DNA of 26,957 nucleotides, from positions 1 to 26,957 of the forward strand of contig CAZBLK010000032.1 of NCBI GenBank assembly GCA_964492715.1, read 5' to 3'. The translations under genes and the position numbers were made by a program. Below are positions 1-8,351 of the stretch, in pieces. Source of the stretch: CAZBLK01 sp964492715 (GTDB lineage Bacteria; Bacillota; Clostridia; Lachnospirales; WRBF01). How positions within the stretch are numbered: the stretch's first letter is position 1; each line of letters opens with the position of its first letter. The notes beneath the pieces are model-generated. The model was given only the letters and a program-made list of their open reading frames with translations. It searched no databases and was not told where the DNA came from.

Positions 1-21
1 TCATTTGAATAAAAGTTTTGT

Positions 22-62
22 CCACTTTTTCAAAAGTGGCGGGGTTTGGGGCAGCGCCCCAA
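22..62. terminator. Two-hairpin terminator-like repeat at the window edge
   Basis: Two adjacent perfect hairpins are visible: CCACTTTT/AAAAGTGG with a 2-nt loop (22-39), then TTGGGGC/GCCCCAA with a 3-nt loop (46-62). They are joined by CGGGGT. Placement before the sigma operon suggests the 3' end of a gene left of the window. GC-rich stems of this kind are common as intergenic repeats in Clostridia. There is no clean T-run, so terminator activity is inferred. Confidence 0.45.
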
Positions 63-143
63 GGTCTTTAAATAATTTAATATTAATTTGACATTTTTCA
101 GACTAAAACAACCCCCCCAGCGTATATATAGGCGGTGATTGAT

Positions 144-719
144 ATGGACGTTAAGGCATTAACTGATTATGAACTTATAAAAAATTGTTTAGCAGGTGAC
201 ACTAGCTTTTTTACAGAGCTTGTGTCACGCTATAAAAACCTTGTATATTCTATTATTTTACGAATGACAAATGACGGAGAAGAAGCAAACGATTTGGCGC
301 AGGAAGTTTTTTTCAAGGCGTACCGTGGGCTTTCTTCGTATAGTCCAGAGTTTAAGTTTAGCACATGGATAATGCGTATTACGACAAACCACATAATCGA
401 CTATAGGCGCAAAAAACGTGCAGAAACAAACCCAATTGAAGACTACGAACAAACGCTTTATGCACCAACACATTACTCTCCAGAAGTGTCGCTTGTTAAA
501 AACGAGCAGCTAAAACAGCTAAACGAAGCTGTGGAGCATTTGCCCGACATGTACAAGGTGCCCATTGTTTTGTATCACCAAAAGGGAATGTCTTACCAAG
601 AAATTTCAGAGGCGACAAACGAACCGCTTTCAAAAGTTAAAAATAGAATTTTTAGGGGTAGGAAGCTTCTTAAAGAAGCTTTAACAAATATGTGGGAAGG
701 TGAGAGCTATGTCCTGTGA
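144..719 (+). CDS. ECF-type RNA polymerase sigma factor (SigW-like)
   Basis: A 191-residue sigma-70 family protein with the ECF layout, having only regions 2 and 4. Region 2 spans roughly residues 20-90 and includes the DLAQEVFFKAYRGL and FSTWIMRITTNHIIDYRR segments (core binding and -10 recognition). Region 4 lies near residues 130-185 (LPDMYKVPIVLY, then the helix-turn-helix MSYQEISEATNEPLSKVKNR). It would direct RNA polymerase to a stress or envelope regulon that cannot be named here. The frame is open from a GTG at 135, but AGGCGGTGA at 130-138 sits 5 nt before ATG 144, so 144 is the likely start. The 3' end overlaps the anti-sigma gene by 11 nt, the usual sigma/anti-sigma arrangement. 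Confidence 0.9.
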   Translation: MDVKALTDYELIKNCLAGDTSFFTELVSRYKNLVYSIILRMTNDGEEANDLAQEVFFKAYRGLSSYSPEFKFSTWIMRITTNHIIDYRRKKRAETNPIEDYEQTLYAPTHYSPEVSLVKNEQLKQLNEAVEHLPDMYKVPIVLYHQKGMSYQEISEATNEPLSKVKNRIFRGRKLLKEALTNMWEGESYVL

Positions 720-1365
720 GAAATATTATGAGCTTATTGTTGGCTACATGGATAAAATGCTAACTCACGAGGAGGAAAAGGTTTTATTAAGCCACGTCGA
801 AGCTTGTGACGTATGCAAAGAACATTTTGCACTTTTTACAGAAATTTTTGAAGCAGCAGAAGAAATTGACTTAACTAGTGTAGGTTTAACCGAAGCACTT
901 GCTGGCTTTGAAGAAAAAGTAATTGCAAAAATTAATGAAACTGTTGAGTACCAGCCTTTTATCGTACCTTTGCCAATGTATGATGAATTAGAGATTGAAA
1001 AAGAGCTTAATGCCGTGCAGCGTGAAGGCTTGCTTGAAACTATAAGCTGCTGGGTGTTTGGTGCTTTTGTAGCTTTAGCGCTTTTGGGTTACGTTGCTGT
1101 TTTAAACGAAGTTGCTATTTTAAAGCTTTTGTCAGAAAACACTTACTTGTCAAGCAGTTTAAGCTTTGTTCCGGAAATGCTTACAGACCTTAGTGCAGTA
1201 TATGCAAACGTTTCAACCTTTTTTACACACTTTTTTGGCGAACTTTCTGGCTTTGCCGATTCGTCTAAATATTTAATTTTGCTTGTGTTTGTAGTGCTTG
1301 TAGCTGTTCAGTACTTTATTTACTACAGAAAAGGAAGCACTGCGGAGGTTGAAAATTTTGGATAG
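709..1365 (+). CDS. Zinc-type anti-sigma factor, membrane anchored
   Basis: About 218 residues. The N-terminus carries the zf-HC2/ZAS signature HVEACDVC (H-x3-C-x2-C), preceded by CEKYYELIVGYMDKML, the typical opening of cytoplasmic anti-sigma domains. Two hydrophobic segments follow: SCWVFGAFVALALLGYVAVL near residue 115 and YLILLVFVVLVAVQYFIYY near the C-terminus. The product therefore probably holds the upstream sigma factor at the membrane until a signal releases it. The frame opens at GTG 700, but AAGGTGAG just upstream favours ATG 709, which lies inside the sigma gene (translational coupling). The family is clear from the motif and partner; the signal sensed is unknown. Confidence 0.85.
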   Translation: MSCEKYYELIVGYMDKMLTHEEEKVLLSHVEACDVCKEHFALFTEIFEAAEEIDLTSVGLTEALAGFEEKVIAKINETVEYQPFIVPLPMYDELEIEKELNAVQREGLLETISCWVFGAFVALALLGYVAVLNEVAILKLLSENTYLSSSLSFVPEMLTDLSAVYANVSTFFTHFFGELSGFADSSKYLILLVFVVLVAVQYFIYYRKGSTAEVENFG

Positions 1366-2386
1366 TAAAAAAGATGTCTGCGTTTTAGGAATTGAAAGCT
1401 CGTGCGACGAAACAGCCGCATCTGTTGTTGTAAATGGGCGTGACGTTCTTTCAAACGTAATTGCTTCACAAATTGAAATTCACAAAAGGTTTGGCGGCGT
1501 TGTGCCAGAAATTGCTTCACGCAAGCACATTGAAGTAATAAGCGGTGTTGTTGACGAAGCACTTGAAAAGGCAGGAAAAACTTTTGACGACATTGATGTA
1601 ATTGCTGTTACACATGGCCCTGGGCTAAGCGGTGCGTTGCTTGTTGGGCTTTCTTACGCAAAGGCTTTGGCGTTTACTTTAAGCAAGCCGCTTGTGGGCG
1701 TTCATCACATTGAAGGTCATATTTCAGCAAATTATATTGAAAACAAAAGCTTTGCCCCGCCGTTTATTTGCCTTGTTGTTTCTGGCGGACACACACACAT
1801 TGTTCATGTGCTTTGCTATGATAAATACGATGTTTTGGGCAAAACAAAAGACGATGCTTGCGGCGAAGCGTATGACAAAGTTGCAAGGGCTGTTGGTCTT
1901 GGTTACCCTGGAGGGCCGCAAATTGACAAGGCGGCAAGGCTTGGCAACAAGGACGCTATTTCTTTTCCGAAAGTGTTTTTAGAAAGCGGCAGTTTAGACT
2001 TTAGCTTCAGCGGCTTAAAGTCGGCTGTTTTGAACTATATAAATAAATGTAACATGAGCGGTGTTGAAGTAGTTACAAACGATGTTGCGGCGGCTTTTCA
2101 AGCTTCGGCCATTGAAGTGCTTGTTAGCAAAACGGTTTTGGCGGCAAAAGCAACAGGCGTAAGTAAAATTGCTTTAGCAGGCGGTGTTGCAAGCAACTCG
2201 GCTTTAAGAGAGGAATTTGGAAAGGCATGTGCAGAGAACGGTTTTGAGTTTAATATGCCTTCACCTATTTTTTGCACGGATAATGCGGCAATGATTGCTT
2301 GCGCTGGGTATTTTAGGTATGTTAATGGCGTTAGGGACGGTCTTTCGCTTAATGCTGTGCCTGGGTTGGTTTTGGGTAGTTCTTAG
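1358..2386 (+). CDS. tsaD: tRNA N6-adenosine threonylcarbamoyltransferase
   Basis: About 342 residues, full length for TsaD (Kae1/YgjD). It transfers the threonylcarbamoyl group to A37 of ANN-decoding tRNAs with TsaB and TsaE. Visible signatures are GIESSCDETA near the N-terminus, the metal-binding HIEGH (H-x3-H, about residues 117-121), VVSGGHTHI, SFSGLKSA and GGVASNSALR. Two TTG codons are possible starts. GGAGG at 1344-1348 abuts the first (1349) but lies 9 nt before the second (1358), which is preferred. The gene overlaps the anti-sigma stop, making a three-gene coupled operon. The TAG stop lies exactly at the left edge of a TA-flanked palindromic element (2386-2431). Confidence 0.96.
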   Translation: MDSKKDVCVLGIESSCDETAASVVVNGRDVLSNVIASQIEIHKRFGGVVPEIASRKHIEVISGVVDEALEKAGKTFDDIDVIAVTHGPGLSGALLVGLSYAKALAFTLSKPLVGVHHIEGHISANYIENKSFAPPFICLVVSGGHTHIVHVLCYDKYDVLGKTKDDACGEAYDKVARAVGLGYPGGPQIDKAARLGNKDAISFPKVFLESGSLDFSFSGLKSAVLNYINKCNMSGVEVVTNDVAAAFQASAIEVLVSKTVLAAKATGVSKIALAGGVASNSALREEFGKACAENGFEFNMPSPIFCTDNAAMIACAGYFRYVNGVRDGLSLNAVPGLVLGSS

Positions 2387-2431
2387 GGAGTGTTTTGTAA
2401 ATCGTTTAGTACAGATTTACCAAACATTCCA
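2386..2431. mobile_element. 46-bp TA-flanked palindromic miniature element
   Basis: An 18-bp left arm (2386-2403, beginning GGGAGTGTTTTGTAAATC) and its imperfect inverse (2414-2431) match at 15 of 18 positions around a 10-nt centre. A TA dinucleotide lies immediately outside each end (2384-2385 and 2432-2433). The left arm matches the IS5-like terminal end at 26845 in 16 of 17 bases. This points to a non-autonomous relic mobilised by that IS family. The insertion touches the tsaD stop codon: TA is host sequence and the G is the first base of the element. Confidence 0.55.
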
Positions 2432-2438
2432 TAGATTA

Positions 2439-2477
2439 AAAAAGCCTTTCCATTCAATTAAGAAGGAAAGGCTTTTT
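2439..2477. terminator. Bidirectional terminator between tsaD and the NSS transporter
   Basis: A perfect 13-bp inverted repeat AAAAAGCCTTTCC / GGAAAGGCTTTTT with a 13-nt loop. It has an A-run on one side and a T-run on the other, so it can act on both strands. It lies between the converging tsaD and transporter genes. Confidence 0.85.
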
Positions 2478-2490
2478 AATTACAAAAATA

Positions 2491-3915
2491 TTATTTACCA
2501 GATAAAGCATTAATTATAAGGTCAACAAACCCTGCCGAAGTAAGGAAAGTCATTAAAACAAAAACTGGTGTAACGTATTTAATCATAAAGCTCCAAACAT
2601 GTTTAAGTGGGAATTTAACGCCGTTTGCCTCAATTTCATCAATGCACTTTTCTGGTTTAACAACCCAACCAATTAAAATACACATAACGAATGCTCCGAG
2701 TGTCATTAAAACGTACTCGCCCAAGTAGTCCATCCAGTCAAGAATTTCCATCATTTGACCATTAAGAGCAGGAAGACGAACTTTGCTTAAAACGCCAAAG
2801 CTTAAAGCTGTAGGTATACCAACTACAAAAGTAGCTGCACCAGCAACAAGTGTTGCTTTTTTTCTAGTCCATTTTTGCTCGTCAACAAAGTATGAAGTAG
2901 AAACTTCAAGAAGCGAAATTGCTGAAGTTAAAGCAGCAAAAACTATTAACAAGTAGAAAATTGCACCGAAAATTGCGCCACCAGCCATGTGAGAGAAAAC
3001 TTCACGAAGCGTAATGTACAAAAGTGAAGGACCAGAAGCTGGGTCAATGCCTGTTGCAAAAACCGCAGGCATAATTGCAAGCCCTGCCATCAAAGCAACA
3101 AGAGTGTCAAGCGCTGGAATAATCATTGAGTTTTTAACAAGGTTTGAGTCTTTGCCCAAGTAGCTTCCGTATGCAACCATTGCGCCCATGCCAAGAGAAA
3201 GAGAGAAGAACATTTGTGCAAGAGCCGTAGAAACTACGCTAAAGAACGAGCTTGCATTTGATAAAAAGCTAAAGTCAGGCTTAAACATAAACTCAACGCC
3301 TGCCATTGCGCCAGGAAGCGTAACGCTTCTTATGATAATAACAACAAGTAATACAAACAGAGCTGGCATCATAACTTTTGAATACTTTTCGATACCTGCT
3401 TGAACTCCGCCAAGAACAATTACACCTGTAAGAGCCATGAAAACTGTATGATAAATAATTGACTGAACTGGGTCGCTTACGAATGCGCCGAAAAAGTCGC
3501 CGCCGCTCATGCCGTTAAACCCAGCACCAAAAATTTCTAAAACGTATGTAATAAAATATTTGAGTGACCAGCTTCCTAAAACACTGTAAAAAGATAAGAT
3601 TACAAATGCAGCAAGTATTCCGAACCAACCGTTAAACGTAAAACGTTTGTCCATTGCACGGTAAGCGCCTACAGGACTTAATTTTGTTTTACGCCCGATA
3701 GCAAGCTCGCCCAAAATAACGACGACACCTACTGTAACGACAAAAATTAGGTAAACAAGTAAAAAGGCAAAGCCACCGCTCTTGCCGAGCTTATAAGGAA
3801 AACCCCACAAATTTCCAAGCCCTACAGCAGAACCAACCGCAGCCATAATAAAGCCGAAATTGCTCCCCCATGTACCTCTACCAGCACTTTTGCCATTGCT
3901 TTCGTTGTTGCCCAT
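2491..3915 (-). CDS. Sodium-dependent transporter, neurotransmitter:sodium symporter (NSS/SNF) family
   Basis: A 474-residue polytopic membrane protein. TM1 carries the family signature GSAVGLGNLWGFPY, whose unwound segment in LeuT-fold proteins holds substrate and Na+. About 11-12 hydrophobic helices follow, including the GxxAxITSxxSLLE-like stretch AALTSAISLLEVS of TM8, where LeuT has a Na+ site. Bacterial members (LeuT, MhsT, Tyt1) import amino acids with sodium; the substrate here is not predictable. The ATG start is preceded by AAAGGAGTG at good spacing and a strong promoter lies upstream (3947-3975). The gene is monocistronic. Confidence 0.92.
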   Translation of the reverse strand: MGNNESNGKSAGRGTWGSNFGFIMAAVGSAVGLGNLWGFPYKLGKSGGFAFLLVYLIFVVTVGVVVILGELAIGRKTKLSPVGAYRAMDKRFTFNGWFGILAAFVILSFYSVLGSWSLKYFITYVLEIFGAGFNGMSGGDFFGAFVSDPVQSIIYHTVFMALTGVIVLGGVQAGIEKYSKVMMPALFVLLVVIIIRSVTLPGAMAGVEFMFKPDFSFLSNASSFFSVVSTALAQMFFSLSLGMGAMVAYGSYLGKDSNLVKNSMIIPALDTLVALMAGLAIMPAVFATGIDPASGPSLLYITLREVFSHMAGGAIFGAIFYLLIVFAALTSAISLLEVSTSYFVDEQKWTRKKATLVAGAATFVVGIPTALSFGVLSKVRLPALNGQMMEILDWMDYLGEYVLMTLGAFVMCILIGWVVKPEKCIDEIEANGVKFPLKHVWSFMIKYVTPVFVLMTFLTSAGFVDLIINALSGK

Positions 3916-3946
3916 AGTATCACTCCTTTAATTTTTAAATATCGGT

Positions 3947-3975
3947 AGTATATCATTTGAGGAATTTAATGTCAA
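3947..3975 (-). promoter_or_regulatory. Sigma-A promoter of the NSS transporter
   Basis: Read on the minus strand: TTGACA (3975-3970), 17-nt spacer, TATACT (3952-3947). The initiation site would lie about 25 nt before the transporter start codon, giving a short leader. Confidence 0.8.
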
Positions 3976-4214
3976 TTAAATTGTTAAAAAAACAAACAAT
4001 TTTGCTATTGTAATTTTTCACAAAATATACAAAGGAAAAGCAAAATTTTTCGTCTTTTTGAGTTGAATCAATTTTATGGTAAATTTTTATTTAAAAGTTT
4101 ACTATAAAATCAAGTATAAAACGTGAATTTTTAGCAACGTGAGTTTTTGTAGCCACCATTTTGCGTAAAAATGTTAATTCAAATTGCCATGATTGTTTGA
4201 TAACGCAACGTTTA
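3976..4214. other. AT-rich intergenic region with half of a dispersed repeat
   Basis: No coding frame or RNA gene is seen between the two divergent promoters. It is mostly A/T with short imperfect inverted repeats. At 4142-4174 lies a segment (core CACCATTTTGCG) repeated at 25491-25523 with four mismatches in 33 bases. A full inverted partner arm is not clear here, unlike the second copy. Confidence 0.4.
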
Positions 4215-4243
4215 TTGACATCTTAAATTATGTAGGGTATTAT
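4215..4243 (+). promoter_or_regulatory. Sigma-A promoter of the BMP-family lipoprotein gene
   Basis: TTGACA (4215-4220), 17-nt spacer, TATTAT (4238-4243), about 60 nt before the start codon. The -35 matches consensus fully and the -10 differs at one position. Confidence 0.8.
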
Positions 4244-4305
4244 CGTTAATTATTGCACTAATATAAAAGTAACAAACTTAAAAACTTGAAAAAGTAGGGC
4301 TTTAT

Positions 4306-5298
4306 ATGAAAAAGTATATTGCAACAATTTTTTGTTTGGTTTTAGTTTTCGCACTTTCTTCTTGCAATGAACGAAGCGCAAAAGTGCCTAACAGACAGCT
4401 CAAGGTAGGGCTATTGCTTACGGGCACAGTAAACGACGGCGGCTGGTGCCAAATTGCATATGCAGGTCTTATGCAGGCAAAAGACGAGCTTGGAATTATT
4501 CCAGATTACACAGAATATTTGATGCCAGAAGACATGGAAGCCGCTTTTGAAAAGTATGCAAGTGAAGGGTACGATGTTGTAATTGGGCATGGGTTTCAGT
4601 TTGGTGAAAACGTATTTGAGGTTGCAAAACGTTACCCAGATGTAAAATTTGTATGCGTCGAAGGAAATGTTTCTGCCGAAAACGTAGCTTCATACACAAT
4701 AAAAGCCGAAGAAGCAACGTACTTAATTGGTGCATTGGCTGCAAGCGTTACAAAAACAAACAAAATTGGAATGGTGGCAGGCGTTGAAGGCTCGGCTATT
4801 ATTAAAATGGTTGAAGCATTTAAGCTTGGAGCACGTTCTATAAACCCTAGCATAGAAATATTTGAACAATATACAGGCTCGTTTGAGGACGTAAGCAAGG
4901 CTCGTGCTTCTGCTGGCGACATGGCTTATTTTGGCGCAGACTTTATAGCACATGCCGCAAACCAAGCAGGCTTTGGTGCAATTAAAGCAGCACAGGAAGC
5001 AAATGTTTTGGCTTCCGGCGACTCTTATGACCAAAGCAACATTGCACCCGACACAGTTATTGTAAGCACAATTTACAATGTGCCTTCTTTAGTTATGCGT
5101 GCCATAAAAGACGTGCGTGAAGGTAAGTTTAAAGGAGAAGTTAAAGTTCTTGGAATGTCAGACGGCATTGTCGATACAACAGGGTATGGGCGGTTTAATG
5201 ACAAAATAGCTGAAGAAACCAGGCAAAAAATTGCCGAGTTAAAAGAGCAAATTATAGATGGAAGTTTAGTTGTTCCAACAATTGTAACAAGGCAATAA
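4306..5298 (+). CDS. BMP-family (basic membrane protein/Med-like) substrate-binding lipoprotein
   Basis: 330 residues. The N-terminus is a lipoprotein signal peptide (MKKYIATIFCLVLVFALSSC) with lipobox LSSC, so the mature protein should be lipid-anchored outside the membrane. The rest follows the BMP/PnrA fold: KVGLLLTGTVNDGGWCQIAYAGL, YDVVIGHGFQFG, YPDVKFVCVEGN, YLIGALAASVTKTNKIGMVAG and DFIAHAANQAGFGAIKAA. Characterised members bind purine nucleosides, or act as the Med regulator in Bacillus; here binding is inferred from family only. No permease or ATPase gene adjoins it, so it is an orphan component or a stand-alone sensor. The ribosome binding site (GTAGGGC) is weak. A strong promoter and a terminator enclose the gene as a single unit. 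Confidence 0.85.
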   Translation: MKKYIATIFCLVLVFALSSCNERSAKVPNRQLKVGLLLTGTVNDGGWCQIAYAGLMQAKDELGIIPDYTEYLMPEDMEAAFEKYASEGYDVVIGHGFQFGENVFEVAKRYPDVKFVCVEGNVSAENVASYTIKAEEATYLIGALAASVTKTNKIGMVAGVEGSAIIKMVEAFKLGARSINPSIEIFEQYTGSFEDVSKARASAGDMAYFGADFIAHAANQAGFGAIKAAQEANVLASGDSYDQSNIAPDTVIVSTIYNVPSLVMRAIKDVREGKFKGEVKVLGMSDGIVDTTGYGRFNDKIAEETRQKIAELKEQIIDGSLVVPTIVTRQ

Positions 5299-5300
5299 AC

Positions 5301-5345
5301 AAAAAGCTTATCCAAAAAGGTGAATTAATTTGGATAAGCTTTTTT
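5301..5345 (+). terminator. Rho-independent terminator after the BMP lipoprotein gene
   Basis: Inverted repeat AAAAAGCTTATCCAA / TTGGATAAGCTTTTT (15 bp, perfect) with a loop of about 14 nt and a following T-rich run, starting 2 nt after the stop codon. Confidence 0.9.
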
Positions 5346-5426
5346 ATTTTTAATTTATGTTGCCCATGTAACCATTTAAACTTTATCACATAAAATGTTT
5401 AAAAAGAGTGGAAATGGGGTATTGCT

Positions 5427-5708
5427 TTGGGCGTTTTAGCAGACGACATTATGCAAATTATAACTTCAGCGGCATTTCAAAAATTAGTTTGCCTTGACAC
5501 TTTAAGCATTGTTCAGTTTAATGCTTTGTGTACGTTGCTAATAAAAAGCAACATTCCGTTTGACGCACAGTTTAACTCGGGCACACGCAGAGACGAGCCT
5601 TCTTTGCAAGTTACAATTTACATTAACCCAAACACTACAATTACATACACGTTTGACGGTTGCGGCGTAAACAACTTGAACGACACGGCAGTGCCAAGCA
5701 ATGGTTGA
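5427..5708 (+). CDS. Small hypothetical protein
   Basis: 93 residues from a TTG start, with GGGG about 8 nt upstream as a weak ribosome binding site. The family is not recognised. The N-terminal half is amphipathic helix-like (ITSAAFQKLVCLDTLSIVQF). The C-terminal half looks like beta-strands (SLQVTIYINPNTTITYTFDG). There is no signal peptide or membrane segment. Codon use resembles neighbouring genes, and an open frame of this length is unlikely by chance alone but not impossible. It lies isolated between a terminator and the convergent histidine phosphatase gene. A shorter minus-strand frame overlaps it but has no better start. Confidence 0.55.
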   Translation: MGVLADDIMQIITSAAFQKLVCLDTLSIVQFNALCTLLIKSNIPFDAQFNSGTRRDEPSLQVTIYINPNTTITYTFDGCGVNNLNDTAVPSNG

Positions 5709-5738
5709 AATGCTTTTTATTATGCCCAAATTAAAACA

Positions 5739-6305
5739 TCATGCAAACACATCAATTTTTTCTATATCAATACAATTTTTACCCTCAAAACTAAATTTAA
5801 CAATCCAAGGCATAAGCCCTGCCATATTATTAAAATGAGAATAGCCGTATGATTTATCATAATAATTTATAATTGTGCTTAAAGCTGTGCCGTGGCTTCC
5901 TACTACAATATTCTTGCCCTCATAGTTTTCCAAAACGTTGTTTAATTCCGAAATGTTGCGCTTCTGAACTTCTTCTAAAGATTCTCCGTCTGCAAGCTTA
6001 AAAGAAAAGTCATCCCATTGTTTTTTGGTAAAAGCAGAAAAATGTTCAATCCATACACTATCAATTTTTCTTTCTCTAAAATCGTTGCAAACAATTACTT
6101 CAAAGCCATACCTGTCTGCAAAATCTTTTACTGTGTCAACCGACCGTTTGTATGGGCTTGAAAGTACAACGTCAATTGCCTTGTCAGACAAAAATTCTGT
6201 TACCAGCTTTCTATCTGTTAACCCTTTTTCACTAAGCTCTCTAAGTTCGTCATTATGGTTTTCATAATTTGGCTGTGCGTGCCTTACAAAATATATGGTG
6301 GTCAT
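5739..6305 (-). CDS. Histidine phosphatase family protein (phosphoglycerate mutase-like)
   Basis: 188 residues. The catalytic RHG-type motif appears as FVRHAQPN (His8 is the phospho-acceptor, with Ala in place of Gly). The second catalytic histidine is in VVGSHGTALS. The conserved VLSSPYKRSVDT segment holds the phosphate-binding arginine. Small members of this superfamily dephosphorylate sugar phosphates, nucleotides or cobalamin intermediates; the substrate here is not predictable. The gene starts 21 nt after uvrB on the same strand, so it is probably co-transcribed. GAGGTAGG precedes the ATG start. Confidence 0.88.
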   Translation of the reverse strand: MTTIYFVRHAQPNYENHNDELRELSEKGLTDRKLVTEFLSDKAIDVVLSSPYKRSVDTVKDFADRYGFEVIVCNDFRERKIDSVWIEHFSAFTKKQWDDFSFKLADGESLEEVQKRNISELNNVLENYEGKNIVVGSHGTALSTIINYYDKSYGYSHFNNMAGLMPWIVKFSFEGKNCIDIEKIDVFA

Positions 6306-6326
6306 ATGCCTACCTCATAAACAAGC

Positions 6327-8303
6327 CTAGTACAAAAACTTCTTCAAAGAAACAATTTCATCACGAATACTAGCAGCACGTTCAAAGTGCAAGTCCATAG
6401 CTGCTTGCTTCATTTCCTTTTCAAGCTTTTTAATTGCCGCTTTTAGCTCGTCCCTGTCCATTGACTCTGGGTCTTTTGCAAGCCCTGCCTGCTTCTTTTC
6501 TTCCTCGGTTATTGTAGCTTGAATAATTTCATGCACCTTTTTAATAATAGTTGTCGGCGTAATTCCGTGCTTTTCGTTGTACTCCATTTGAATGTTTCTA
6601 CGTCTGTTTGTTTCGTTGATGGCCGCCTTCATAGAGCGTGTAATTGTGTCGGCGTACATTATAACTTTTGAGTCGGCGTTTCTTGCGGCACGCCCAACTG
6701 TTTGTATAAGCGAAGTTTCAGAGCGCAAAAAACCTTCCTTGTCGGCGTCTATAATTGCAACAAGCGCAGTTTCTGGAATGTCAAGCCCTTCACGCAAAAG
6801 GTTTATTCCTACAAGCACGTCAAAAACATCAAGCCGCAAATCTCTAATTATCTCAAGCCGCTCTAAAGTGTCAATGTCCGAGTGCAAATATCTTACACGA
6901 ATGTCGTGCTCTTTTAAATAAGTCGTCAAGTCTTCTGCCATTTTTTTAGTAAGCGTGGTTACAAGCACTTTAAAGCCTTTTGCCGTTGTCTGCTTAATTT
7001 CGCCCATAAGGTCGTCAATTTGCCCTTTGACTGGCTTAATGAAAATTTCTGGGTCAAGAAGCCCTGTCGGACGAATAATTTGTTCCACCGTTTGCTCTGA
7101 ATGTTCTTTTTCGTAAACAGATGGTGTAGCCGAAACAAAAACCATTTGTTTAATTTTTGCTTCAAACTCGTGAAATTTAAGCGGACGGTTGTCCAGTGCA
7201 GACGGCAAGCGGAAGCCGAAATTAACGAGAGTGGTTTTCCGTGAGCGGTCGCCCTCGTACATTCCACGAATTTGCGGAATTGATACGTGTGACTCGTCTG
7301 CAAAAATTAACATGTCGTCTGGAAAGTAGTCCAAAAGCGTGTGGGGTGTGCTTCCTTCTTCCCTGCCTGCCATATGCCTGCTGTAGTTTTCTATTCCTTG
7401 GCAAAACCCCATTTCTTGAAGCATTTCAATGTCGTAGTTTGTGCGCTGCAAAAGCCTTTGCGCTTCAAGTAACTTGTCCTCCGACTTTAGCTCTTTTATG
7501 CGCTCGTCAAGTTCATTTTGAATACGTTCTATGGCGGCCGTTAACTTTTCCCTTGATGTAACGTGGTGCGAAGCTGGGAAAATTGTAATGTGTTTTTGAA
7601 CACCCAAAATTTCACCTGTTAAAACGTCAATTTCAACTATGCGGTCTACTCTGTCGCCAAAAAACTCTACACGGAAAGCCCTGTTGTCGGCATACGCAGG
7701 GTAAATTTCCACCACGTCGCCACGCACTCTAAACGTTCCACGCACAAAGTTCATGTCGTTTCGGTTGTACTGAATTTCAACAAGCTTGCGCAAAACGTCG
7801 TCACGCTCTTTTTGCATGTCCGGGCGAAGCGACACAACCATTTCGTTGTAGTCTATAGGGTCGCCCAAGCCGTAAATGCACGAAACGCTGGCAACGATAA
7901 TTACGTCACGGCGTTCAAAAAGCGAAGCCGTTGCCGAGTGGCGCAGCTTGTCAATTTCGTCGTTAATTGCCGAGTCTTTTTCTATATAAGTGTCTGTTGA
8001 AGGAACGTATGCTTCTGGCTGGTAATAGTCGTAGTAGCTTACAAAGTATTCAACTGCATTGTCTGGGAAAAACTCTTTAAACTCGTTAAAGAGTTGTGCT
8101 GCAAGCGTTTTGTTGTGCGCCATAACAAGCGTAGGGCGCTGAACTTTTTCTATTATATTTGCCATTGTAAAAGTTTTGCCAGAGCCTGTAACGCCTAAAA
8201 GCGTTTGAAACTTTTTGCCTTCTTGTATTCCTTTAACAAGTTTTTCAATAGCTTGGGGCTGGTCGCCTGTTGGCTTATATTGTGAGCTAATTTTAAACTC
8301 CAC
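6327..8303 (-). CDS. uvrB: UvrABC system protein B (excinuclease helicase subunit)
   Basis: 658 residues, full length. UvrB receives damaged DNA from UvrA, verifies the lesion and recruits UvrC. Motifs in order: Walker A GVTGSGKT (37-44), the beta-hairpin YYDYYQPEAYVP that inserts between strands, DESHVSIPQ (Walker B/DEAD-like), SATPS, LLREGLDIPE, the QTVGRAARN arginine-finger motif, and a C-terminal UVR domain (about 620-655) for UvrC binding. The start is GTG with AAAGGAG 7 nt upstream. uvrA and uvrC are not next to it. I found no clear LexA box in the 160-bp upstream gap, although uvrB is often SOS-controlled in Bacillota. Confidence 0.98.
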   Translation of the reverse strand: MEFKISSQYKPTGDQPQAIEKLVKGIQEGKKFQTLLGVTGSGKTFTMANIIEKVQRPTLVMAHNKTLAAQLFNEFKEFFPDNAVEYFVSYYDYYQPEAYVPSTDTYIEKDSAINDEIDKLRHSATASLFERRDVIIVASVSCIYGLGDPIDYNEMVVSLRPDMQKERDDVLRKLVEIQYNRNDMNFVRGTFRVRGDVVEIYPAYADNRAFRVEFFGDRVDRIVEIDVLTGEILGVQKHITIFPASHHVTSREKLTAAIERIQNELDERIKELKSEDKLLEAQRLLQRTNYDIEMLQEMGFCQGIENYSRHMAGREEGSTPHTLLDYFPDDMLIFADESHVSIPQIRGMYEGDRSRKTTLVNFGFRLPSALDNRPLKFHEFEAKIKQMVFVSATPSVYEKEHSEQTVEQIIRPTGLLDPEIFIKPVKGQIDDLMGEIKQTTAKGFKVLVTTLTKKMAEDLTTYLKEHDIRVRYLHSDIDTLERLEIIRDLRLDVFDVLVGINLLREGLDIPETALVAIIDADKEGFLRSETSLIQTVGRAARNADSKVIMYADTITRSMKAAINETNRRRNIQMEYNEKHGITPTTIIKKVHEIIQATITEEEKKQAGLAKDPESMDRDELKAAIKKLEKEMKQAAMDLHFERAASIRDEIVSLKKFLY

Positions 8304-8351
8304 TGTGGTTCTCCTTTCAGGAAATTACTGTATACAAAGTTCTTATAAATG

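Noticed and set aside
88..124. Autoregulatory ECF promoter (TTGACA or AAAAC with CGTATA) before the sigma gene
   Set aside because: Spacing fits neither sigma-A (about 29 nt to the TATATA) nor the usual 16-nt ECF spacer (about 11 nt), so no promoter is called.
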